From Candidatus Aenigmatarchaeota archaeon (GTDB lineage: Archaea > Aenigmatarchaeota > Aenigmatarchaeia > QMZP01), in NCBI GenBank assembly GCA_020343575.1, contig CP070801.1:211965-239040 (forward strand): a DNA stretch of 27,076 bases. Direction: 5' to 3'. Shown piece by piece: positions 13,244-19,995 of this stretch. Every line of letters begins with the position of its first letter. The first letter of the stretch is position 1. A program made the position numbers and the translations under genes. The notes under the pieces were generated by a model. The model worked only from the letters and a program-made list of their open reading frames with translations, was not told the DNA's origin and did not search any database.

Positions 13244-14044
13244 ATGACTAAAATTAAAGAGTTACATGATTTCAGGAGGGTTGGGGACGTATACTCCTGG
13301 TTGAGAAAACATGATATAGAACCGAGTCTTCTCACTGGTAAGAAAGCTTTAAGCATGTTTAGACAGAAATACCAAGCATGGGCAGAGGGCCTGGACTGGA
13401 CATCTCATGATTTTGATCTAATTCTTACTCCAATTGGATTCCCTTATCAAGACAGATCAGAGATGGTATCAGAATATGAATTACTAAGTTGGTTGAAAGG
13501 CAAACCACCTGGTTCAATTAAATCAATTAAATCTTATCTTGATAGGGTTAATGTGGGTTTTAGGGCTCTTAAACCATGGCTTGAGGAGTTACGAATAAAC
13601 CCCGAAGAGAAAAGAGATGTTGAGATGCGTGCCTTGGTTACAGAGTTGAAGCGTGGAAATATCCCCAAATCTGTTCTTAAAGCTATTGATCTGGGAATTG
13701 ATGTTAGAAAATATGAAAAGTTTGAGCCAGGTACCCATGAAGATCAGGCAAGGGGTGGAATAATAAGACTGGATAAGGAGAGAAAGATAGCTTACAATGT
13801 CTTTAGATGGTTAGATGTTGATAAGATTATTCCTGGAGTTCCTCAGAATGCCGAAGATGGTGAATGGCTAGCTCTTGCTTATTCAGGGAATCCTGCAGAA
13901 GAGCTTAGTGAAATCTGGAAAGATGAATATAAAAAATCTAAAACCAAGGAGCAGGTTGAAATGGAAGAGCCCGAAACAGGTTTCAAGGAATTACAGGATA
14001 AGAAAAAGGCTACTGATTTTGTAAGAGGTATTAGAATTCTTTAG
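13244..14044 (+). CDS. Hypothetical cytosolic protein (266 aa)
   Basis: Not recognised. The protein is soluble, mixed-charge and mostly helical by composition, with no signal peptide, membrane segment, Cys cluster or nucleotide-binding motif that I can see. The N-terminal 60 residues (VYSWLRKHDIEPS, MFRQKYQAWAEG) and the middle section (ELKRGNIPKSVLKAIDLGIDVRKYEKF) look like separate helical units. The final 50 residues are highly charged (EIWKDEYKKSKTKEQVEMEE) and probably form a helix or flexible tail. Together with its divergent neighbour it lies between the polymerase regulators and the TrmB gene, and it reads more AT-rich than the flanking housekeeping genes. Its stop overlaps the convergent TrmB gene by four bases. 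Confidence 0.72.
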   Translation: MTKIKELHDFRRVGDVYSWLRKHDIEPSLLTGKKALSMFRQKYQAWAEGLDWTSHDFDLILTPIGFPYQDRSEMVSEYELLSWLKGKPPGSIKSIKSYLDRVNVGFRALKPWLEELRINPEEKRDVEMRALVTELKRGNIPKSVLKAIDLGIDVRKYEKFEPGTHEDQARGGIIRLDKERKIAYNVFRWLDVDKIIPGVPQNAEDGEWLALAYSGNPAEELSEIWKDEYKKSKTKEQVEMEEPETGFKELQDKKKATDFVRGIRIL

Positions 14045-14844
14045 ACTATCTTCCAGTAAAGATCGAAATATTCCTTCATTATATTTGCAAACACTGGGTT
14101 TTCAATCACAACCATCTCATAACCGAATTCTCTGTCTGTTCCGGGAACTCCACTAAAATCCTCTTTTCCTGATTTGAAGAATAACAGACATGTGTTATTA
14201 TCCAAAACATTTCCTCTCATGGACCCTGTGTACCCTGTTTTTATCTCAGCTCCCAATGACAGGAGTTTTTCTATGTTCTTTTTTATCTCTTCGTTCTGTG
14301 GTTTATGAAGGAGCATCCTTATCTTTATACCCCTTTCAACTATTTTTTTCAGAAAGCTGAAGTCTTCTCTAATGAAAGAGGCATCACCAGTTAACATCAG
14401 TATCTCCTTCCGGGCGCTTTTCTTGAAGTCACGTCTCATGGAAACGATATTGTCTTTGGTTTTGGTTGACCATACCTTCCATTCCTCTCTCTTGGGTGGC
14501 TTCTTCTCTGGAATGACTTTTGAGAAATCATCTACTATCTTCTCACAAACCTCTTTCATGGTCCCCATAGCCCTTTCGAAATCCCCCCTCCTATGTCTCA
14601 TGTAGTGTTCAAGTGCCATTCTGGAATCTATTGGTTTGTAGCGCTTGGGTCTTGTTTTGGTGGAGAGAACGAATCCCATCTTGATCAGCTTCTCAATCGT
14701 GTCATAAACCCTGGGAAGGGGTATCTTGGCCATTCTGGATATTTCCTCTGCAGTCGAGGTTCCATGAGTCATGAGACAAATCAAAGTCTTAGCTTCGTAT
14801 TCGCTCAGACCAATCTCGTGCAAAAGCCCTTCAGTCATATTCAC
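14041..14844 (-). CDS. TrmB-family transcriptional regulator
   Basis: A 267-aa TrmB-family regulator. Residues 8-75 form a winged helix-turn-helix (IGLSEYEAKTLICLMTHGTSTAEEISRMAKIPLPRVYDTIEKLIKMGFV split across two helices and the wing), with the family's LxxxGLSxYExK beginning. The rest is a coiled segment and an effector domain with the phospholipase-D-like fold typical of TrmB proteins (EILMLTGDASFI, ERGIKIRMLLHKP, LSLGAEIKTGYTGSMRGNVLDN). Members usually sense sugars or related metabolites and control transport or central carbon genes. No sugar transporter is adjacent, so the target is unknown. The GTG at 14844 has GGTGA four bases before it; the ATG at 14838 is nearly as good. Confidence 0.9.
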   Translation of the reverse strand: MNMTEGLLHEIGLSEYEAKTLICLMTHGTSTAEEISRMAKIPLPRVYDTIEKLIKMGFVLSTKTRPKRYKPIDSRMALEHYMRHRRGDFERAMGTMKEVCEKIVDDFSKVIPEKKPPKREEWKVWSTKTKDNIVSMRRDFKKSARKEILMLTGDASFIREDFSFLKKIVERGIKIRMLLHKPQNEEIKKNIEKLLSLGAEIKTGYTGSMRGNVLDNNTCLLFFKSGKEDFSGVPGTDREFGYEMVVIENPVFANIMKEYFDLYWKIV

Positions 14845-14934
14845 AATCTCACCAAGAGTTTCCGAGGAGTTTATTATTCGGTTTAGTATTTAAATACTTT
14901 TCCGTCCAAATCCGGAAAATAAGTGAAAAATAGG

Positions 14935-15072
14935 TGGGCCCAGAGGGACTCGAACCCTCGACACCCGGGTTTGGAGCACACCGATTCTCCCTGTCATTGG
15001 CCAATGGCCTCAACATGCTTTTATCCCAAGACAGATAAAAGCCCGGTGCTCTACCAACTGAGCTATGGGCCC
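14935..15072 (-). tRNA. Intron-containing tRNA, Trp(CCA) or Lys(UUU)
   Basis: A complete tRNA is formed after removal of a 65-nt intron: 7-bp acceptor GGGCCCA/TGGGCCC, D arm GCTC/GAGC, anticodon stem CCGGG/CCCGG, T arm GAGGG/CCCTC with TTCGAGT, discriminator A, no encoded CCA. The anticodon can be read two ways. If the intron is 15035-14971, after position 37, the loop is CTTTTAA, giving Lys(UUU). If it is about 15041-14977, before position 32, the loop is CTCCAAA, giving Trp(CCA). The mature body resembles both the Lys(CUU) gene nearby and the tRNA-Trp consensus (GAGCACCGG...CCGGGTGT). Pairing of ACCG with CGGT beside GAGC/GCTC gives the Trp-type junction some bulge-helix-bulge character; I find none for the Lys reading. 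Confidence 0.88.
14971..15041 (-). other. tRNA intron region with extended secondary structure
   Basis: The span covers both alternative 65-nt introns. It contains a perfect 9-bp stem GCTTTTATC/GATAAAAGC (15017-15042) and a 12-base palindrome CATTGGCCAATG. An alternative long pairing joins CTGTC and TTGG with GACAG and CCAA. No convincing C/D-box pair for a guide RNA was found. Confidence 0.6.
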
Positions 15073-15128
15073 ACGTGTTAATAAGAATATAGGATAAGGG
15101 AAATTTATAAATGTAATTTTTTATACAA

Positions 15129-15201
15129 CGCCCTGGCCGGGATTCGAACCCGGGTCCTGGGAGTGACAGTCCCAGATGCTAGACCACTACACTACCAGAG
15201 C
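15129..15201 (-). tRNA. tRNA-Asp(GUC)
   Basis: A 73-nt cloverleaf with acceptor GCTCTGG/CCAGGGC, anticodon stem TGGGA/TCCCA around loop CTGTCAC (anticodon GTC), T arm CCGGG-TTCGAAT-CCCGG, discriminator G and no encoded CCA. A TATA-like ATTATTTAAATAAC about 26 bases upstream on the minus strand (15222-15235) gives it its own promoter. Confidence 0.95.
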
Positions 15202-15264
15202 ATGATATTAAGAGTATTTTGTTATTTAAATAATTAAAACTTGCTGTTTTTGAAAAAGGAAAAG

Positions 15265-15377
15265 TGGAGGCAGCTATCTGGATTTCCCTCACGAATGAAG
15301 TACACACCAGACCGTTGGGAGGCTTGACTTCCGTGTTCGGAATGGGTACGGGTAAACACTCCCACTTTGGCCGCCAT
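15265..15377 (-). rRNA. 5S ribosomal RNA
   Basis: The minus strand carries the 5S signature: GGCGGCC at the 5' side, then ACCCGTACCCATTCCGAACACGG and AAGTCAAGCCTCCCA, with the 3' segment GCTGCC pairing back to GGCGGC as helix I. Ends are approximate to a few bases. A TATA-like box centred 27 bases upstream (15399-15408) fits a start at about 15377. No 16S or 23S gene lies within the window, so this 5S is unlinked from the large rRNA operon and is interspersed with tRNA genes. Confidence 0.93.
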
Positions 15378-15398
15378 CAAATAATTATTGCGAATCAA

Positions 15399-15408
15399 GT
15401 ATTTAAAC
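15399..15408 (-). promoter_or_regulatory. TATA box for the 5S rRNA gene
   Basis: On the minus strand GTTTAAATAC, centred about 27 bases before the predicted 5S 5' end. It lies between the 5S gene and the upstream tRNA-Lys gene, so each RNA gene appears to have its own promoter. Confidence 0.55.
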
Positions 15409-15418
15409 GTTACCTGTA

Positions 15419-15493
15419 TGGGCCCGGTGGGATTCGAACCCACGACACCTCGGTTAAGAGCCGAGTGCTCTAACCAGGCTGAGCTACGGGCCC
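15419..15493 (-). tRNA. tRNA-Lys(CUU)
   Basis: A 75-nt cloverleaf: acceptor GGGCCCG/CGGGCCC, D arm GCTC/GAGC, anticodon stem CTCGG/CCGAG around loop CTCTTAA (anticodon CTT), T arm GTGGG-TTCGAAT-CCCAC, discriminator A, no encoded CCA. A TATA-like AATTTATAAAATA lies about 25 bases upstream (15510-15525) on the minus strand. The body is closely similar to the intron-containing tRNA at 14935-15072. Confidence 0.95.
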
Positions 15494-15527
15494 ATGCGAG
15501 TAATATGGGTTTTATTTTATAAATTCT

Positions 15528-15538
15528 TTTTATAAACC
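15528..15538 (+). promoter_or_regulatory. TATA box for aIF2-gamma
   Basis: TTTTATAAACC lies about 40 bases before the GTG at 15572, back-to-back with the TATA box of the divergent tRNA-Lys gene. Confidence 0.45.
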
Positions 15539-15571
15539 TTAACGACTAAATTGAATTAAAAATCAAGCGGG

Positions 15572-16882
15572 GTGATTACCTTCCCAAAGAAAAAAGAAAT
15601 CAAGAAAGCAAAGCCCAAGAGGGCTAAGAAAGCTGTGAAAAAACCGAAAAAGGCTGAGAAGAGAACTGTGAGGCCTCTTCCAGAAGTTAATATAGGTCTT
15701 GTTGGTCACGTTGATCATGGCAAGACGAGCCTTACCCAGGCACTGACAGGAAAATGGACAGACACCCATTCTGAGGAACTCAAGAGGGGGATAACCATAA
15801 GAATTGGTTACGCTGATGTCACCTTCTACAAGTGTCCGAAATGCAAGGGTTCGAATTCGTATGGCACAACAGAAAAATGCATAAAGTGCTTCTCGAAATG
15901 CAAACCCCTGAGGACGGTTTCATTTGTTGACGCTCCAGGTCACGAAACCCTGATGGCTACTGTTTTGTCAGGGACGGCCCTTATGGACGGAGCTTTGCTC
16001 GTTGTATCCGCGAATGAGCCCTGCCCGCAGCCCCAGACACGCGAGCATTTGACCGCACTGAACATTGTTGGCATAGACAAGATGGTGGTTGTGCAGAACA
16101 AGATAGACCTGGTTACAGAGCAGGAGGCAACCAAGAACTACAGGGAAATCAAGGAGTTCCTTAAGGGAAGCGTTGCAAAAAACGCTCCGATAATTCCTGT
16201 TTCTGCCCTGCAGAACATAAACATAGACGTCCTTGTGGAGGCAATAGAGAAAACCATAACCACACCTAAAAGAGACCTCAAGAAGCCACCAAGGATGTTG
16301 GTTGCAAGATCGTTTGATGTGAACAAGCCTGGGACACCAATAAAAAAACTCAGGGGTGGAATTCTGGGAGGATCCCTTATAGAGGGACAACTGAAGGTTG
16401 GTGATATGGTTGAAATAAGGCCGGGGATAAGGATTGGTGACAAGTTTGAGCCTGTGAAAACCAAGATAACAAGCATCCAGAAGTCAATGATCGATATCCC
16501 AGAGGCAGAGCCAGGGGGTCTCTTAGGGATTTCTACAAAGCTCGATCCCTACCTGGCGAAGTCAGACACGCTTTCCGGCAACATCATGGGTTCCCCCGAC
16601 AAGCTGCCAGAAACCCTGAGCAGTTTCACTATGAGTCTTAACCTTCTGGACAGGATTGTTGGATCCAAGGAGGAGCTAAAGGTGGAACCAGTCAAGACGG
16701 GTGACGTTTTAATGGTAACCTCCGGTACCACCAGAACAATCGCCACCGTCACTTCTGCGAGGGAGAAGGAAATCGAGGTCACCCTGAAGATACCTGTATG
16801 CCCCCTTGAAAAATCAAGGATAGCGATATCCCGCCAGGTCTCTGGAAGATGGAGACTTGTTGGCTGGGGAGAGATAAAATAA
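15572..16882 (+). CDS. eif2g: Translation initiation factor aIF2 subunit gamma with a basic N-terminal extension
   Basis: The GTPase subunit of aIF2, which carries initiator Met-tRNA to the small ribosomal subunit. G1 motif GHVDHGKT (45-52), switch region KRGITIRIGY, zinc knuckle C88/C91/C103/C106, G3 DAPGH (120-124), G4 NKID (176-179), then domains II and III with RSFDVNKPGT and LGGSLIEGQL to the end. The conserved protein starts at PEVNIGLVGHVDHG, about residue 37. The first 36 residues are an extension rich in Lys, Ala and Pro. The GTG at 15572 is the only plausible start that includes it; no ATG lies between it and the G1 motif, so some extension is real. Divergent from the tRNA/5S cluster. 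Confidence 0.95.
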   Translation: MITFPKKKEIKKAKPKRAKKAVKKPKKAEKRTVRPLPEVNIGLVGHVDHGKTSLTQALTGKWTDTHSEELKRGITIRIGYADVTFYKCPKCKGSNSYGTTEKCIKCFSKCKPLRTVSFVDAPGHETLMATVLSGTALMDGALLVVSANEPCPQPQTREHLTALNIVGIDKMVVVQNKIDLVTEQEATKNYREIKEFLKGSVAKNAPIIPVSALQNINIDVLVEAIEKTITTPKRDLKKPPRMLVARSFDVNKPGTPIKKLRGGILGGSLIEGQLKVGDMVEIRPGIRIGDKFEPVKTKITSIQKSMIDIPEAEPGGLLGISTKLDPYLAKSDTLSGNIMGSPDKLPETLSSFTMSLNLLDRIVGSKEELKVEPVKTGDVLMVTSGTTRTIATVTSAREKEIEVTLKIPVCPLEKSRIAISRQVSGRWRLVGWGEIK

Positions 16883-16916
16883 TTGGTTTTTATTTTCTTA
16901 CTCCAAAATTAATTGT

Positions 16917-18065
16917 ATGAAGATGATTGAGAAGCCTGACTGGGGACCCCTAGCAACCTACGCGCCAAACAAAACCGAACCCGTCCACAATTGGTTCTAC
17001 TACAAGGAATCCTTTTCAAAGCAGCTCGTTATGAAGGTTCTGAACTTGTTCGGAGCGAGGGAAGGGAACCTTGTTCTTGACCCCTTCTGCGGCGTGGGAA
17101 CAACCATGCTTGCCTGTAAGGAGATGGGGATTGATTCGGTGGGGTTTGATGCCCACCCCCTTGCTGTGTTTGTCTCCAGAGTTAAGTTGAGGGACTACCA
17201 CAGGGGAGAAATCCTGAGGGAGATGGACAGGATATTGGAATCGAAATTTGTGAAGCCCAAGCTGCTGATAAAAAACAAAATCCTGAAAAGGGGTTTTCCG
17301 AAACATAGCCTAGAGGAGATAATATTTTACCGGGACCTAATAATGCAGGCACGGGATAAAGATGTCAGGGACTTTCTTCTTCTGGGACTGATGAACGTGG
17401 CAATGAGGTGCAGCTATATCAATAAGGACGGAGCAGTGATAAAGATAAAGAAGAGAAAAAACATCCCCCTTCCGAGGAAGGTTCTGAAAAACCAGTTCGA
17501 GAGAATGTTAAAGAATTTGGATAGGATTAAGTTCCAGAGATCCAGGGTGAGGGCGGATTTTGGGGATGCAAGGAAGCTTGGCCTGACAGATAACGTGGCT
17601 GATTTCATAATAACATCCCCTCCCTACCTGAACAAGAGGGAGTATGAAAAAATATTCAGCATAGAGCAGGGTCTTTTCTTGGATATGGTTGGTTTTGGTT
17701 CCTATTCAGATTACATTGGATCAGATATAAGGGAACTGGAGAAGGATTCAGCAAAACTCCTGAATGTTCTTGGGGACGAAACCAACAAACTCCCAAAAAC
17801 TGCCAACGCCTACTTTATGGACATGTTCCAGGCAATCGAGGAGATGTACTGGGTCTGCATACCAGGAGCAAAGGTCGCGGTGGTGGTAGGGAACGGTTGC
17901 TTTCCCACTAGGGTTGTGGATTCTGATGTTATTCTGAGCAAAATCGCTGAATCCGTAGGTTTTCGAGCAAAGAGGATTCTTGTTCTGAACAAGAGATGGT
18001 GCACAAAGAAGAGAACGAAGAAGGTAGGGATAATGAGGGAGAGTCTCCTGTTGTGGGAGAAATGA
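16917..18065 (+). CDS. DNA methyltransferase (N4-cytosine/N6-adenine type), solitary
   Basis: A 382-aa SAM-dependent methylase. The SAM-binding motif DPFCGVGTT is at residues 55-63, followed by an acidic GFDAHP strand end (77-82). The catalytic motif TSPPYLNKREY is at 233-243, and a C-terminal VAVVVGNG strand follows. TSPPY after an N-terminal DPFCGxGTT is typical of archaeal and bacterial N4-cytosine and some N6-adenine DNA methylases. The region between the motifs (about 90-225) may include target recognition. No restriction endonuclease or specificity subunit lies nearby, so it may be an orphan epigenetic methylase. An RNA base methylase is a less likely alternative, since those usually have NPPY or DPPY. 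It starts 34 bases after aIF2-gamma and ends four bases before the permease. Confidence 0.82.
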   Translation: MKMIEKPDWGPLATYAPNKTEPVHNWFYYKESFSKQLVMKVLNLFGAREGNLVLDPFCGVGTTMLACKEMGIDSVGFDAHPLAVFVSRVKLRDYHRGEILREMDRILESKFVKPKLLIKNKILKRGFPKHSLEEIIFYRDLIMQARDKDVRDFLLLGLMNVAMRCSYINKDGAVIKIKKRKNIPLPRKVLKNQFERMLKNLDRIKFQRSRVRADFGDARKLGLTDNVADFIITSPPYLNKREYEKIFSIEQGLFLDMVGFGSYSDYIGSDIRELEKDSAKLLNVLGDETNKLPKTANAYFMDMFQAIEEMYWVCIPGAKVAVVVGNGCFPTRVVDSDVILSKIAESVGFRAKRILVLNKRWCTKKRTKKVGIMRESLLLWEK

Positions 18066-18069
18066 TTTC

Positions 18070-19365
18070 ATGGTAAGAAAGCACCCGAAGCTTGATAGGG
18101 AGATTGGTTTGTGGCAGGTTATCCTGGCAGGGGTTGGTATAATACTGGGAGCCGGGATATACGTTCTGATTGGAAGGGCTTCCGCTCTCTCTGGGAACGC
18201 TGTGTGGATTTCTTTTCTCATATCCGCTCTGGTGGCAATGTTCACTGGCCTGAGCTACGCTGAACTGAGCTCTATATTCCCCAAGGCCGGGGCAGAGTAC
18301 GTTTACACCAAAAGGGCATTTGGGTACAGAATTGCTCTTGTGGTTGGTTGGCTGCTTGTGTTGAGTGGTTTTGTTTTTGCTTCAACCGTCTCCCTTGGAT
18401 TCGCTGGATACTTTCTCAAACTCTTCGGTTCCCCAATAATTCCCACAGCAGCAGTCCTTATCGTACTGCTTTCATTTCTCTTATACTACGGGGTAAAGGA
18501 GTCAATCTGGTTCGCAGTGGTTTTCACTCTTATAGAGGCATCCGGCCTGGTTATAATAATAGCAATGGCAGCTCCCTACCTGGGAAGCGTTAACTACCTC
18601 TCTTTTCCCAGCATTTCAGGAATATTCCAGGCAGCTGCGCTGATATTCTTTGCATATATAGGGTTTGAACAGATAACCAGGCTCTCAGAGGAGACCAGGA
18701 ACCCTGACAGAAACATACCCCGCGCTCTCATCCTTTCCATAATAATAACAACCGTTCTCTACATATTCGTTGCCATCTCCGCGGTTAGTATTCTGGACTG
18801 GCAAATACTGGGGCAGTCCGAGGCGCCCCTCGCTGACGTCGCTGCCCAAGCATTCGGACCTAACGCGTTCACAATAATGTCTGTTATAGCGTTATTCGCG
18901 ACTGCCAACACTGTCCTGTTGATGATGCTCGCAACCTCCAGGATTCTTTACGGGATCGGGAGATCGTTCTCTGAGAGAAATGTCTTTGCAAGGCTCCACT
19001 CCAGAAGAAATACGCCCTGGATTGCCACCCTGGCTGTAATGCTCTTCTCCATTCTCTTCTTAGGGTTTGGGGACATAGGAGTCGTTGCCAACATAACAGA
19101 CTTCTTGATATTCTTCACTTTCATAATCATAAACCTCTCTGTGATAAGGATCCGGTACATGGGATTCGAAAAAGAGAGGGAGTTCAAGATTCCCCTGAAC
19201 ATGGGGAGGTTCCCTTTGATTCCTGTTCTGGGAATCCTCTCCTGCCTCATTCTGATGGTATACATGGATGCCATGATTATGCTCTACTCCCTCATCCTGA
19301 TTATCCTGGGGTTCCTGTTCTTTGAGGTTCTCAACAGAAAGGGAATAAGGGCGAGGTTTGAATAA
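18070..19365 (+). CDS. APC-superfamily amino acid permease
   Basis: A 431-aa integral membrane protein with about 12 hydrophobic segments. The N-terminal signature IGLWQVILAGVGIILGAGIYVLIG is the unwound TM1 substrate site of APC transporters (GAGIY). AELSSIFPKAGAEYVYTKRAFG after TM2 and the central FFAYIGFEQITRLSEETRNPDRNIPRA block in the TM6-TM7 region are both diagnostic. It probably imports amino acids or polyamines by proton or sodium symport. Specificity cannot be inferred. The ATG follows the methyltransferase stop by four bases, so the two may be cotranscribed. Its end nearly touches the convergent gene at 19369. Confidence 0.92.
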   Translation: MVRKHPKLDREIGLWQVILAGVGIILGAGIYVLIGRASALSGNAVWISFLISALVAMFTGLSYAELSSIFPKAGAEYVYTKRAFGYRIALVVGWLLVLSGFVFASTVSLGFAGYFLKLFGSPIIPTAAVLIVLLSFLLYYGVKESIWFAVVFTLIEASGLVIIIAMAAPYLGSVNYLSFPSISGIFQAAALIFFAYIGFEQITRLSEETRNPDRNIPRALILSIIITTVLYIFVAISAVSILDWQILGQSEAPLADVAAQAFGPNAFTIMSVIALFATANTVLLMMLATSRILYGIGRSFSERNVFARLHSRRNTPWIATLAVMLFSILFLGFGDIGVVANITDFLIFFTFIIINLSVIRIRYMGFEKEREFKIPLNMGRFPLIPVLGILSCLILMVYMDAMIMLYSLILIILGFLFFEVLNRKGIRARFE

Positions 19366-19368
19366 AAT

Positions 19369-19965
19369 TCATATCAGCCTTTCGTAGTAGTCCTTCATCT
19401 GCTGGTAGGTTTTCTCAAGGGCAAGTGGTTTCAGATTGCATATAACTTCCCTCTCCTTGAAGGTGAGGACAATTTTGTCTATTGCTTTCTCCAGGAGCTT
19501 TATTAGTTTCCTTACCTGGTCGAGCTGCTTGGGATCCGTTTTCTCTGGGTAGAGCTTCACAACCTTCAGGAAGATTTTGTGCAGGTCATCAAGCTCTTGA
19601 TTAAGTTTCTGCATCTCCTGGACAAGATGGTAATCGTGCTTTATCAGTTTCTCTACCCATGCTTGGGATAAATCCTTGCTCCATTGAAAGTTCCTTATCT
19701 TGATCTCATCAGAAAAAACATCAAGGTCATCCTTAAGGCCTTGGAAATTCTTGTCAAGAGTCTGCTCATGCAGTTCATAGGCAACCTGAATAATATAGAA
19801 GAGTTTGTCCTTCGCTTTTCGAATCTCCTCAATCATGAACTTGCATATCTTCCCGTCCGTTGCCTCTGCTTTGGATTCAGTGGAATAATCATAAGCAGGT
19901 ACAAATTTCCCTACTACCTTTATCTCAATACTCATTTTGTTTTTTACCTTTTTCCAATCTGTCAT
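19369..19965 (-). CDS. Hypothetical helical protein (198 aa)
   Basis: Not recognised. The first 40 residues include a short beta-like segment (SIEIKVVGKFVPAYDYS). The remaining 150 are almost continuous amphipathic helix with heptad-like Leu/Ile spacing (LVQEMQKLNQELDDLHKIFLKVV, QLDQVRKLIKLLEKAIDKIVL), so a helical bundle or coiled coil is likely. No signal peptide, membrane segment, metal site or enzyme motif is visible. The start could be the ATG at 19965 or a later one at residue 11. It sits between the permease and the pyrophosphatase, and the 30-base gap to the pyrophosphatase stop on the same strand allows cotranscription. Confidence 0.75.
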   Translation of the reverse strand: MTDWKKVKNKMSIEIKVVGKFVPAYDYSTESKAEATDGKICKFMIEEIRKAKDKLFYIIQVAYELHEQTLDKNFQGLKDDLDVFSDEIKIRNFQWSKDLSQAWVEKLIKHDYHLVQEMQKLNQELDDLHKIFLKVVKLYPEKTDPKQLDQVRKLIKLLEKAIDKIVLTFKEREVICNLKPLALEKTYQQMKDYYERLI

Positions 19966-19995
19966 TATTAGAATTTGGATTCATTGCTTATATTT

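Noticed and set aside
14988..15006. Palindrome CATTGGCCAATG as an independent regulatory site
   Set aside because: It lies in the tRNA intron and is better explained as part of intron RNA folding.
14971..15041. C/D-box guide RNA inside the tRNA intron
   Set aside because: Euryarchaeal tRNA-Trp introns often contain one, but I could not find a convincing pair of C (RUGAUGA) and D (CUGA) boxes here.
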